64,000 nucleotides of DNA from a bacterium (GTDB lineage: Bacteria; UBP13; UBA5359): contig JAQUEL010000002.1 of assembly GCA_028685295.1 (NCBI GenBank), forward strand, positions 1-64,000. Reading direction: 5' to 3'. Within the stretch, counting starts at the first letter, position 1; every line of letters begins with the position of its first letter. Below are positions 25,910 to 35,207 of the stretch, piece after piece. The position numbers and the translations under genes were made by a program. The notes under the pieces were generated by a model. That model made no database searches. It had not been told where the DNA came from and saw only the letters and a program-made list of their open reading frames with translations.

Positions 25910-27226
25910 TTAAGACGCTGCATGGCTTACCCCTATATCGGTGGGTGCCCGACCAAGATCTGAAAGAATATTCAGAAGATCGGAGATCTGATTTTCAAGG
26001 CTTTCATTCAAATGTGCTCGATCAGGGTAAAGCGTATATTCCCGGCGCAAAGCATCAGGTGTCAGGCTTATCATAACGGAATTGGCTCCGGCACTCAGGC
26101 CCTGCCGACGAGCATCCTTCTCCAGAGTTTCAAAGCTGGTAGTGACGACAATTTTAGCATTTCGGGCATCGGCAATACGGGCAACGGCTAATGCCTTAAG
26201 CACCTCCACAGCAGCCGGACTATGCGAATTTGCCAATGGCGTCCCCGGATGTGGAATAAAGGGGCCGAAGGAATACATTTCAGCTTGCAGACTCCTGGTA
26301 AGAGAGATATCTCCGAGTATGTCCTCTCTCGTCTGGCCGGGAAGGCCTATAAGCCCTCCGGTTATAAGCAGATAGCCCATATCGAAAGCAACACGCAGAT
26401 GCTCCAGACGGCTGTCCAGCCTGCGCCCGGGATGCAACTGCTCATAAAGATGCGGATTGCTCGTTTCAAACCGCATCAATAATCCTCTGGCACCGGCTTC
26501 ATACAATCTTTGCACTCCGGGTAGGCCTACCTCACCGCAACTGATAAAGATCAACGCCGGCTCTCTCTCTCTGATGCCGCTGACTATTTGACAGAGATTA
26601 TCGATTGAATATGCCGGATCTTCGCCGCTTTGCAGAACCAATGCCTTGAAACCGTACTTGCTTATGGCTTTGCAAGCGGCTTTCACCACTTCCTCCGGTG
26701 TCATCCTGTAAGGCTTCAGCCTCTTGTTACGAGCTGATATGCCGCAATAGCCACAGCTCTGTCTACAGTAATTGGAAAACTCTATTATGCCGTGGATGCA
26801 GCAAGAGTTACCCAGATGCTTATGGCGCAGATAATTGGCCGCCTGCATCAGTCGGGCTACATCCTCTTTGCCTTCCAGATTGAGAAGATAAAGCAGATCC
26901 TCTTCCGTCACCTCTTCTTCATCGGCAACTATCCGTTCCAATATCAACGACAACCGATCGCCGGCTGTTTTATCCATACGCTTGAAACCGGACAGATGCT
27001 GGTCTCTCTCCTGGAGTTCAAAGAAGAGCTCTTTCCAGAGTGCCAGCACCTCTTGTGCCTCGGCATCAGGAACAGCATCTATGACATATCCTCCCTGTGC
27101 ATAGATATAATCGCCCTCTCTCAGGTTGCTGATCTCATTAACAGCCCGCCGCTGCTCACCAAAATAATCTATAATGATGGTACGACCATCAATACTCACT
27201 ACCCTGCCGGGAATGGAATAACACAT
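25910..27226 (-). CDS. HypC-HydE fusion: [NiFe] maturation chaperone domain joined to a HydE-like radical SAM domain
   Basis: The 438-residue protein has two parts. Residues 1-75 are a complete HypC domain: invariant Met-Cys2, MCYSIPGRVVSIDG, REGDYIYAQGGYVID and DAEAQEVLALWKELF. HypC carries the Fe(CN)2CO unit with HypD and docks on the hydrogenase large subunit. Residues about 90-430 are a HydE-like radical SAM enzyme with the [4Fe-4S] motif Cys154-x3-Cys158-x2-Cys161 (CRQSCGYCG), ALVLQSGED, ISCGEVGL, MRFETSNPHLYEQLHPGR and FGPFIPHPGTPL. HydE normally helps build the [FeFe] cluster; PylB and biotin synthase are relatives. The C-terminal second cluster of some HydE is absent. CGGAG precedes the ATG. 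It lies just upstream of echA, so a role in EchE maturation is inferred. Confidence 0.9.
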   Translation of the reverse strand: MCYSIPGRVVSIDGRTIIIDYFGEQRRAVNEISNLREGDYIYAQGGYVIDAVPDAEAQEVLALWKELFFELQERDQHLSGFKRMDKTAGDRLSLILERIVADEEEVTEEDLLYLLNLEGKEDVARLMQAANYLRHKHLGNSCCIHGIIEFSNYCRQSCGYCGISARNKRLKPYRMTPEEVVKAACKAISKYGFKALVLQSGEDPAYSIDNLCQIVSGIREREPALIFISCGEVGLPGVQRLYEAGARGLLMRFETSNPHLYEQLHPGRRLDSRLEHLRVAFDMGYLLITGGLIGLPGQTREDILGDISLTRSLQAEMYSFGPFIPHPGTPLANSHSPAAVEVLKALAVARIADARNAKIVVTTSFETLEKDARRQGLSAGANSVMISLTPDALRREYTLYPDRAHLNESLENQISDLLNILSDLGRAPTDIGVSHAAS

Positions 27227-27469
27227 TTCATGCTCCGATATAACTTATGGCTATGCAAACATATATAGCTCACTACAAGTAAACTATTTTGCATATTGCT
27301 GCAAACAAAGACTTTGTTTATGATCAGCTACCCCCGATACACACCGACATCTTTATAACTCTCTCAGAAAAATATGAAAAAGCAATCAATAAAGCCCCAT
27401 ATATGCTAACTCTGCTGAACAAATGTGTCAAGAACTGTTCCCTTGAGTAAGATAGTACGGTAAAATGGG

Positions 27470-28162
27470 ATGATGGTCATGAGCTTTTTAGAAATATTTC
27501 TCCATATCGATAAACATCTCCATACCATTGTGTCACAGTACGGTACCTGGACCTATTTTATTCTTTTCCTCATCGTCTTCTGTGAGACGGGGCTGGTGGT
27601 AACTCCCTTCCTGCCTGGTGATTGGTTGCTCTTCATAGCCGGCTCTCTGGCTGCGGCCGGCAGCCTTAAACTAGTGCCGTTGCTTATTATTTTCAATATC
27701 GCAGCCATTACCGGCAATGCCGTCAATTACTGGATCGGCTACTCTATCGGGCCGGGCATGCTGAGCAAAAAATCTCGTTTTCTTAAACAGGAATATCTGG
27801 ATAGAACCCACCAGTTTTATGAACGTTACGGCGGCAGGACCATCATCATAGCCAGATTCGTACCCATAATCAGAACCTTTGCGCCTTTCATGGCTGGAGT
27901 AGGGCAGATGACACCCTGGCGCTTTACCTATTACAATATCCTGGGCAGTATATCCTGGGTGATGATCTTTATACTGGGCGGCTATTACTTCAGCAATCTG
28001 CCGCTGATAAAAAACAATCTCTCGATCGTCGTTATTTTCATAACTCTCTTTTCCGTGGCGCCTATTGCTATGGATCTTCTGAAGCGAAGAAAAGAAACCG
28101 CTCGGTTAAAAAAACAGGCGGCTGTACCAACAGCTGCCAGGCCGGATCGAGACGAGGGATAA
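27470..28162 (+). CDS. DedA-family membrane protein
   Basis: The 230-residue protein has five or six hydrophobic segments and the DedA/SNARE-associated signature: FCETGLVVTPFLPGDWLLF near residue 37, a segment with ARFVPIIRTFAPFMAGVGQM, and MTPWRFTYYNILGSISW. DedA proteins are thought to move lipids such as undecaprenyl phosphate or phosphatidylethanolamine across the membrane. Three ATG codons lie close together (27470, 27473, 27479) without a convincing ribosome site, so the start is uncertain by three codons. The gene converges on the broken kup gene with a 6-base gap. Confidence 0.88.
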   Translation: MMVMSFLEIFLHIDKHLHTIVSQYGTWTYFILFLIVFCETGLVVTPFLPGDWLLFIAGSLAAAGSLKLVPLLIIFNIAAITGNAVNYWIGYSIGPGMLSKKSRFLKQEYLDRTHQFYERYGGRTIIIARFVPIIRTFAPFMAGVGQMTPWRFTYYNILGSISWVMIFILGGYYFSNLPLIKNNLSIVVIFITLFSVAPIAMDLLKRRKETARLKKQAAVPTAARPDRDEG

Positions 28163-28168
28163 AGATCC

Positions 28169-29991
28169 TTACATTTCTACTCGGGTCACAACCCCCTGTA
28201 TCTTGCCTGCAGGCAATTTATAAAACTGGACGAAAGTCGGTGCCAAACGTTTGAGCATAGCAAAAACCGTCCAGAAAAAGTTATTGGTAGTTATATCTTC
28301 CACACCATAGAAAATGACTCTCTCCTCAATATCGTTCTGCTTCAGCAGGCTCTCTATATCCAGAACCTCCCTGTAGCCGGCCCAGAACTCCAGAAGATCC
28401 ATACCGGAAGCCCTATTGCGGTAGATTTCCGTTGTCAAGCCGTAAGGTTCGTCGGTCCTACGGACGGAGACCAGAATATTTCTGTCATAGATAATACCGC
28501 TATCCAGAATACAGTGCACCAGATATGGATGCACGATATCGACTGTTCTATTAAAGAACAATGCCGCGCCCTCAAGCCTCTTCCCCTTCTCATATAATTT
28601 TTCATAGCGGCGTATGAAACTCTTCATATCCATGGGGCACATAGCATGGTAAAGTGCCTTCTGCCCACTAGTCCAGATCAGGATGGTAGCCAGAGGAATA
28701 GCAGCCAGAATCAGGGACCAGTAACCTCCATGACTGAGCTTGTTAAGGTTGGCAATCAGAAAGACGGCATCAACCACTGTCACCATAGCTGCAACAGGCG
28801 CCTTCCAGGAAGATGAGCGAGAGAAGATCATGGTCATCATTATCCCGGTTATAGTATTGTTCCTGTAACGGCCAGGCCATAAGCAGCCGCCAAATTTTCC
28901 GATCGGCGAAAAACAAGCATAATAAAAACAACAGCTACCATGAGGGACCAATTAACGGAACCTAGGTATATTTGCGATTTAAGCTTGCTGGAAGTATAGC
29001 TTATTCTCAACCAGGGCATGATACGAGTGGTAATTCCCTGATAAACTATGGAATAGACACCGCTGATCAAGGACTGGGAAGCAATGACAGTGGCAAGGAT
29101 AGTCAGTATCAGAGTAGGTATGTAGAGTATATTCAACTCCTCGCGGAACATACCGAAGAGGATGTTCTGTGCTTCGGGATGCCGCAGGATAAAGGCACCC
29201 TGCCCAAGGTAATTGATAACCAGGGCAAGGAAGACGAAATACCAGGCCCTGATTATCGGACGTTTCCCCAGGTGTCCCATATCGGCATACAAAGCCTCCC
29301 CGCCGGTAGCACAAAGTATGACTTCCGAGAGAATCAATCCACCGGCAATTCCGTTATGCATAAGGAAGCTTAAAGCGTATAAAGGATTTACCGCCTTGAT
29401 TACCCCGGGCAGGCTCTGTATGGAGATTATTCCGGAGACAGCTAAGGTTATGAACCATATCACCATCAACGGCCCAAATGCTCCGGCCACTTTATCCGTT
29501 CCCTTGTATTGGAAGAAAAAGAGGCTGATGGCTATCAATGCGGCAATAAGAATAATCATCCATTGATGCATGCCGGCCAGGCCGGGTACCAGGCGCATAC
29601 CTTCAACAGCGGAGAGAATAGTTATGGCCGGCGTTATGACGCCGTCTCCCAGTATCAACGATATCCCCAGAAAGGATAAAAAGCCGACAAAGGCTATCTG
29701 CCGGTTGCTTTTCAGGAGTTTGACCAGAATCTCTTTGAGAACAACAGTTCCTCCCTGTCCATCTTGCTCCAAACTCATGGCCAGCCAGGCATACTCAATG
29801 GTAACTAGAAGAATTAGAGTCCAGACGATCAGCGACAGTATACCGAAAACGTTGCTCTCTGTAGGCTTTATCAAAGCCATGATAACCGTCAAGGTATATA
29901 TGGGACTGGTACCGATATCGCCAAAGACCAACCCCATAGCTTTGACGATACCCTCCCAAAAAGAGTACCCCTCATTCCTGTGCCGAGACAT
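28169..29991 (-). pseudogene. kup: Kup-type potassium uptake protein, frameshifted
   Basis: The first frame (29991 down to 28849) gives 380 residues of a Kup transporter: AMGLVFGDIGTSPIYT, GTVVLKEILV, LGDGVITPAITILSAVEG, and a stop after AAAYGLAVTGTIL. The second frame (read from about 28860 to 28169) continues at once with ITGIMMTMIFSR and the C-terminal cytosolic domain. The family consensus AYGxAVTGTM..TT runs smoothly across the join if one base is removed or two added near 28855-28865 (GGAACAATACTATAACC). Joined length of about 610 residues is normal for Kup. This is either a recent inactivating frameshift, an assembly error or, less likely, programmed frameshifting. Kup family members import K+ with protons. 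Confidence 0.88.
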
Positions 29992-30081
29992 GCCTATTCT
30001 TGATTACCGCCTATTTTCACTTAATACGGGGATTTGATAGCCTTACTAATCTATCATAAAGAGAGGAGCAACTCAATACTT

Positions 30082-30795
30082 TCAGAATTTATTCAAATAG
30101 CCGTCCACCTCACCGCTGATGATTACTCTTCTTTCCTGAAGGGCCAGCTTTCTAATGCGCATGGTAAAGGGGAGACTGGAAGCATCAAAAACGGGATTGT
30201 AACTTGCGAGAATCTTTTCTGCCAGCTTAGGAGGAAGAGGCAGCTTGCTGACATGAAGTTCGGTAAGATGGAAACTTACCTGTTGCTCGTTATCAGGTGC
30301 AAGGTAACCATTAGCGGTTATGCGTACTCTCAGCCCGGATATGGAACGTAAAGTAGATAGGGTCAGACCACTCTCTTTGACCGTTACATCGGCCTGATCA
30401 TCGTATTTACTGCGTAAGAAATCACGAAGATCGTCCTGGTCCAACTCAATTTGAAAAGTAGTTTCAGCAACGCTGTTAACAGCCCTTTGCTGCATATCTG
30501 CCTTGATATGCCTGGCATCGATAACCATATGCTTAATAACGGGCATATCTTTCGGCCGTACCCTGGTGCCTTCGATATGAATACGACCTACCTTTCCCCT
30601 GAGAAGAGAGAATGCCGAGGTATCTGCAAGATGAACCTCATAGTTATCAGCAGGACCGATAGCTGACGGCAGCTTAGCCTTTATCTGCGCCTCAATGCAA
30701 CCGGTAATAGGGCCGCAACCGGATTCTGCTACCAATGCAGCCAAGCCGGTAAGAATGGCAAAACCCATTAAAGCCTTACCTGACGCTAATCTCAT
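30082..30795 (-). CDS. DUF2993 (LmeA-like) exported lipid-binding-type protein
   Basis: The 237-residue protein has an N-terminal hydrophobic segment (7-23) with a Cys near 27 that could be a poor lipobox (ESGC). The rest matches the DUF2993 pattern: a long amphipathic beta layout with GKVGRIHIEGTRVR, a DARHIKADMQQ segment and QIELDQDDLRDFLRSK. DUF2993 proteins are periplasmic or wall-associated and in mycobacteria (LmeA) help maintain mannan lipids. The start ATG has only a weak ribosome site. It is the last gene of a leftward cassette after the ABC ATPase, ABC-2 permease and PpiC protein. Confidence 0.72.
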   Translation of the reverse strand: MRLASGKALMGFAILTGLAALVAESGCGPITGCIEAQIKAKLPSAIGPADNYEVHLADTSAFSLLRGKVGRIHIEGTRVRPKDMPVIKHMVIDARHIKADMQQRAVNSVAETTFQIELDQDDLRDFLRSKYDDQADVTVKESGLTLSTLRSISGLRVRITANGYLAPDNEQQVSFHLTELHVSKLPLPPKLAEKILASYNPVFDASSLPFTMRIRKLALQERRVIISGEVDGYLNKF

Positions 30796-30805
30796 CTTTT
30801 ATCTT

Positions 30806-32047
30806 TCACTTCTTTTCCGGAGTTTTTATTTCAGGAACGCCCCACCTATAGCCTGCAGCAAGCTTACGCTGGACATTAGCCTGAATCTTATCATCAACCA
30901 CTTTATCTCTTACTTGAGTTCTAACCTCTTTCAGGCTTTTCAAACGAGCTGGAATACACTTTTCCATTTTTATTACATGATACCCAAACTTAGTCTTCAC
31001 TATATCGCTGACCTGATTTTCTTTGAGAGCAAAGGCAGCCCGATCAAATTCCGGTACCATTTGCCCTCTTGGGAAGAGTCCCAGACTGCCACCTGTTTCT
31101 TGCGTTCCCTTATCGATAGAGACTTTACTCGCCAAAGCAGCAAAGTCTTCGCCTTTTTTCAATCTCTCCAATACTCTTACTGCCGCCGCCCTATTGCTTA
31201 ACAGAATGTGCCTGGCCTGAATCTTTTTCGGCTCCATGTAGAGATCCTTATGAGCGTTATAATAAGCTTCGATCTCCGCTTCGGAAACCTGTATTTTGTC
31301 AGCCAAACACTTCTCCCACTCCTGACCTCTATTCCTCAACTTATATATAGGAACACCTATGCGGCAATCGCCCTTTAACAGCCTGGAATAATTGCCAAAG
31401 GCCGGAGAGCAATCACCTTCATCTATACATTGCTTCCATAGCTTTTTAGTTTCCTCTATGCGGCCAAGCCTCTCTAAGGTATGCGCTACCATATGGCGTA
31501 CATAATGAGGATGATCTTTAATAGCATAGGCAGCCTTAATTTCCGGCAGCGCTCGCTGGTAATCCAGCTGCCGGTCAAAGCGGTTCCAGCCGAGCTCGAA
31601 GTGCAGATCATAAATATGAGGGTTATACCTGATGCCTTTTTCCAGGAATTCATCTCCTTGCCGGATCATCTGCTCTTTTACTTTTACACTGGAAGCCGGT
31701 ACACTTATATTATATGCGAAATGCCAGGCGCCGACAGACCAGACTTGAATGAATTTGGGATCAAGACGGGCTACAAGGTCTATTGTGGGCACTAGACGCT
31801 GCCAATCTCCGGAATGAAAGAAGGAATCCATCGTTACCCAGAGATAATCGGCTGTAATCTCCCTGAAAGCGCCTACCAGGCCGCCCAGAACCTGATCAGA
31901 CGGAGATAGATTCTCCGGCAGCATATCATATTTGATACGGTCGGTTTCAATATCTTTTTTGACAAATACAGTTATGATAAAAATGCCGACCAAAACCAAC
32001 AGATAAAATTTCTGCGCTTTACTTATGTTCCTTGACAGGCCCCTCAT
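30806..32047 (-). CDS. Membrane-anchored TPR-PpiC peptidylprolyl isomerase
   Basis: The 413-residue protein has an N-terminal membrane anchor (about 12-28) and a domain with TPR-like helices (about 50-230: DLVARLDPKFIQVWSVGAWH, QLDYQRALPEIKAAYAIKDH). A parvulin (PpiC) domain follows (about 278-370) with ARHILLSNRAAAVRVLERL, GGSLGLFPRGQMVPEFDRA and FGYHVIKME. It should act outside the cytoplasmic membrane as a folding helper, like SurA or PrsA. AAAAGGAAGTG precedes the ATG. Its place just after an ABC-2 exporter suggests that it handles the exported product or the exporter itself. Confidence 0.82.
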   Translation of the reverse strand: MRGLSRNISKAQKFYLLVLVGIFIITVFVKKDIETDRIKYDMLPENLSPSDQVLGGLVGAFREITADYLWVTMDSFFHSGDWQRLVPTIDLVARLDPKFIQVWSVGAWHFAYNISVPASSVKVKEQMIRQGDEFLEKGIRYNPHIYDLHFELGWNRFDRQLDYQRALPEIKAAYAIKDHPHYVRHMVAHTLERLGRIEETKKLWKQCIDEGDCSPAFGNYSRLLKGDCRIGVPIYKLRNRGQEWEKCLADKIQVSEAEIEAYYNAHKDLYMEPKKIQARHILLSNRAAAVRVLERLKKGEDFAALASKVSIDKGTQETGGSLGLFPRGQMVPEFDRAAFALKENQVSDIVKTKFGYHVIKMEKCIPARLKSLKEVRTQVRDKVVDDKIQANVQRKLAAGYRWGVPEIKTPEKK

Positions 32048-32049
32048 GC

Positions 32050-32811
32050 TTACACTTCCTTTTCCTGGAAGAACATGCCGGCAACTATCAATAGCGCCGC
32101 CGAAAGTAGAAGGCCGTAGATCATAGCCTTAAAGATGTAAACCCACGGTACAGCTTCATTATGCAAAACCTGGGATCTGATGTTAAAGACCTCAAAATTC
32201 GGTATCAGGTAACCAAAGCCTTTAACCGCAGCCTTGAGCAGCGGTGAATCCGAGCGTCCGCCCAGATATTGCAGTGAATCGGATGAACTGCCAAGAATAT
32301 AGAAGAAAATAGTCAGCACCACACTAAGAGTGGAGGACGTAAAAGTCGAGAAGGTCACGGCCATAGCCAGAACTACCAGAAGTTCAAAAAAGGTCAAAAT
32401 TATAGCCAGGGCGGTAATAAGCGACAAGGTATGCTCCTTAAAGAATACCAGGCCCATAAAAACCAGACCCATGAGTAAAACCATAATCAGCACCGCCAGT
32501 GCCGCACCCAGATATTTACCTACAACTACTTCCAGGCGCCTGACAGGTTTTGATAAAATGGTATAAATAATGCGCTTCTCTATCTCCGTCGGTATCAATG
32601 ACATACCCAGAAATGTGGCTATAAGCAGACCAAAAACAAGCATGCCGGTTAGGCCCACGTCCTTGACCATGCGTATCTCTTCGCCGCCGGAAAAATAGGT
32701 GAAAAGAAGAGAGCTGCCGATAAAAATAAAGGCGAAGACCAGAAGAACCAGAAGAACCTTCTTCCTGATGGCTTCCTTGAAGGTGGCCATGGCTAAAGCT
32801 ACTGCCTTCAA
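32050..32811 (-). CDS. ABC-2 type transporter permease
   Basis: The 253-residue protein has six membrane segments and the ABC-2 pattern: N-terminal AMATFKEAIRKKVLLVLLVF, then RMVKDVGLTGMLVFGLLIATF, LIPTEIEKRIIYTILSKPVRR. It forms the channel of the exporter with the ATPase encoded upstream. The start is TTG overlapping the ATPase stop by 4 bases (TTGA), with GGAGGTAAGG in front. The substrate is unknown. Confidence 0.87.
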   Translation of the reverse strand: MKAVALAMATFKEAIRKKVLLVLLVFAFIFIGSSLLFTYFSGGEEIRMVKDVGLTGMLVFGLLIATFLGMSLIPTEIEKRIIYTILSKPVRRLEVVVGKYLGAALAVLIMVLLMGLVFMGLVFFKEHTLSLITALAIILTFFELLVVLAMAVTFSTFTSSTLSVVLTIFFYILGSSSDSLQYLGGRSDSPLLKAAVKGFGYLIPNFEVFNIRSQVLHNEAVPWVYIFKAMIYGLLLSAALLIVAGMFFQEKEV

Positions 32812-33743
32812 CTTTCCTTACCTCCCTTGACGATGGAAACAAAGAGATCTTCCAGTGACCGACGCCGATCAGTCATCGATACCAGGACCGCATTGTCGTT
32901 ACTACGAACAATATCTATAACCTTATCCGCATGGATACGGCTGCCTACAGTCACCAGGGCTTCCTGGCTATCCAGAACCGATATGTCGACAGCCGCCTCT
33001 TTGATGCGGCTTAACAATTCCTCATTGAATCCCCTTACAACCATTTCCAACTCGCCCTCTATGCTGAGAAGCTCCTCCATTGTGCCCATGCGTAACAGGT
33101 TTCCCTTATGGATAACAGCTACACGGTCACAGACCATTTCAACCTCATTCAACAGGTGAGAACAGTAAAGGATACTCTTTCCTTCCTTCTTTAACCTGAG
33201 AACCAGATCTCTGATCTCGATACGGCCTAAAGGGTCCAACCCGGATGTGGGTTCATCCAATATCAAGAGTTTAGGATCACTGACCAAGGCCTGCGCCAGA
33301 CCCACACGCTGCAGCATTCCCTTAGAGAATTTGCGCAGCTGCAGCTTGCGTGCGCCGGAAAGTCCCACTATCTCCAGAAGCTCATCCGACCTACGCTTTA
33401 TTTTAGCGGGATCCAGGCCGGAGAGCTTGCCGTAAAACGATAAAAGCTCCTCGGGAGTAAGAAAATCGTAGTAATAAGGGCCTTCTGGAAGATAACCGAT
33501 AAGATTCTTGACGCCAACATCTCCTGCAGGCCTATCATATATCCAGGCTCTGCCTTTGGAAGGCCTGTACAGACCTAAAAGAAGCTTAATAGTAGTGGTC
33601 TTTCCTGCTCCGTTAGGCCCCACAAACCCAAAGGTCTCTCCATCGGATATACTTATATTCAAATCATTAAGGATGACTGTCTTGTTACCCCAGAAGTTGA
33701 GATAATACTTAGTCAATCCCTCGGTCCTGACTACATCAGCCAA
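32808..33743 (-). CDS. ABC transporter ATP-binding protein (ABC-2/CcmA-like)
   Basis: The protein has Walker A GPNGAGKTTTIK, Q-loop replaced region GYLPEGPYYYDFLTPEEL, signature FSKGMLQRVGLAQALV, Walker B LLILDEPTSGLDPLGR and the H-loop CSHLLNEVEMVCDR. The C-terminal extension is typical of ABC-2 exporters. The frame is open from an ATG at 33782, but GGGGGGAGGTG lies 10 bases before a TTG at 33743, which fits the family N-terminus (LADVVRTEGLTKYY) better; I use that start. It is the first gene of the ABC / PpiC / DUF2993 cassette and is preceded by a good promoter at 33844-33872. Confidence 0.88.
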   Translation of the reverse strand: MADVVRTEGLTKYYLNFWGNKTVILNDLNISISDGETFGFVGPNGAGKTTTIKLLLGLYRPSKGRAWIYDRPAGDVGVKNLIGYLPEGPYYYDFLTPEELLSFYGKLSGLDPAKIKRRSDELLEIVGLSGARKLQLRKFSKGMLQRVGLAQALVSDPKLLILDEPTSGLDPLGRIEIRDLVLRLKKEGKSILYCSHLLNEVEMVCDRVAVIHKGNLLRMGTMEELLSIEGELEMVVRGFNEELLSRIKEAAVDISVLDSQEALVTVGSRIHADKVIDIVRSNDNAVLVSMTDRRRSLEDLFVSIVKGGKES

Positions 33744-33843
33744 AGGGACAGCACCTCCCCCCAAAGATGACACCATCCACATAAGGCCCTAGCCCGCAGC
33801 ATATACTACACCCGGGCATCAGAGCTATGTAATGACAAGCAAA

Positions 33844-33872
33844 AGTGTACTATCAGACCTATCCTTTGTCAA
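33844..33872 (-). promoter_or_regulatory. Sigma-70-type promoter of the ABC-PpiC-DUF2993 cassette
   Basis: On the minus strand TTGACA (33872-33867) and TACACT (33849-33844) are separated by exactly 17 bases. It lies in the 140-base gap after the SIS-domain gene and about 100 bases before the ATPase start. Confidence 0.6.
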
Positions 33873-33925
33873 TAAGAAGCTGCCATGGGCCTGATGGTCC
33901 GTCAAGCCGCAAGTAATATATCCGC

Positions 33926-34963
33926 TTATTTGGTTAAAGTTACCTTGCGCAGGGAGCGCGGCTTATCAGGATCATATCCCTTGGAATATGAAAGATAATA
34001 AGCGAATAGCTGCCCCGCTACTATACCTACTAATGGAGACAGGCCCTCGTCCGCAATGGCAGGAAGACGAAAAGCCGTCTTGCCTAGATCCAGAGCCTCC
34101 GGCATATCGGAGATGACAATGGTTTCCGCCTTACGCTCATTAAGATCTTTCGTCAGTTGCAGCATATTGGGATATGTACGTCCTGATAAGGCAAAGAGTA
34201 TGACGGGGAAACCCTCTTCCACTAATGCAATAGGTCCGTGCATAAGATCAGCGGCTGAGAAAGGTTCTGCTACCACATAACAGGTCTCCTTAAGCTTCAA
34301 CGCCATTTCCAATGCTGTGGCATAATTCATTCCTCTGCCTATTACCATGCACTCATTCATATATCGATACCGCTCACAACCGCACTCTATATCTTTCTCC
34401 GTCTCAAAGAGACGCTCCATTTTTTCACCGACACTCGCCAAGCGGCCTACCGCCTCCTTATCTCCCTTGAGCAACGAAGATAAAAGGTAAAAGATGGCCA
34501 GTTGCGACGTATACGTCTTCGTGGCGGCTACGCTAAGCTCTTTGCCTGCTCTGCAGTAAACCGCTCTCTCTGCCGCTACTGCCAGAGGCGAGCCCTCTTC
34601 ATTGGTAATAGCTATCGTCATTGCTCCCTTTTGACGAGCATTCTCCACTACACTGATAACATCCGGGGCTGCACCGGATTGGGATACGCCGATTATCAAG
34701 GTATTATCCATCCTTATATCAGCTTCGTAAAGAGTAAAAAGGGATGGTGCAGCCATGGCCACCGGTAGGCCGTTGTTTATCTGAAAAAGATACTTGGCAT
34801 AGGTAGAGGCATTATCCGAGGTGCCCCTGGCAGCGATAATTATAAAACGTATATCCCTGGCCTTTATTTCCTCGCAGATAGAAGCTATGCCGGCTTCCTC
34901 CTGCTTGATAATCTGCTGCAGCACCTTAGGTTGCTCGTGAATCTCCTGTACCATCAAATGCAT
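33926..34963 (-). CDS. Double-SIS-domain sugar-phosphate isomerase/deaminase (GlmS isomerase-like)
   Basis: The 345-residue protein contains two SIS domains equal to the isomerase half of GlmS, without the glutaminase domain. Visible family features are IIAARGTSDNASTYAKYLF, IGVSQSGAAPDVISVV, the ATKTYTSQLA segment, VIGRGMNYATALEMALKLKET, and the end DPDKPRSLRKVTLTK. Such proteins act as glucosamine-6-phosphate deaminases (NagB-II), AgaS-like isomerases or fructosamine deglycases. No kinase or deacetylase gene is adjacent; the window does hold a GH20 hexosaminidase and a NagC-like ROK regulator, which fits amino sugar use. AAGGAAGG precedes the ATG. Confidence 0.85.
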   Translation of the reverse strand: MHLMVQEIHEQPKVLQQIIKQEEAGIASICEEIKARDIRFIIIAARGTSDNASTYAKYLFQINNGLPVAMAAPSLFTLYEADIRMDNTLIIGVSQSGAAPDVISVVENARQKGAMTIAITNEEGSPLAVAAERAVYCRAGKELSVAATKTYTSQLAIFYLLSSLLKGDKEAVGRLASVGEKMERLFETEKDIECGCERYRYMNECMVIGRGMNYATALEMALKLKETCYVVAEPFSAADLMHGPIALVEEGFPVILFALSGRTYPNMLQLTKDLNERKAETIVISDMPEALDLGKTAFRLPAIADEGLSPLVGIVAGQLFAYYLSYSKGYDPDKPRSLRKVTLTK

Positions 34964-35207
34964 TTGATTTGCCTTCCTTTGCTTGTTTTTGCTACCAAGC
35001 TACATCATAGCAGAAAACATGCCCTGTATTCAAGCGGTACTCCACACTCTCCGCAGATCGTTACCGACCTCTTCTCTCGCGCTCCAAACCGCAATTTTAC
35101 CTTGACTTGCAAGCGCACTCCAGGCTGCTTTCAGCATTACAACAGAAAAAGTCCTATGCAGGAGTAGCCCTGCATACCGGCGAATAATTAAGCAGGAGGA
35201 GCAATAT

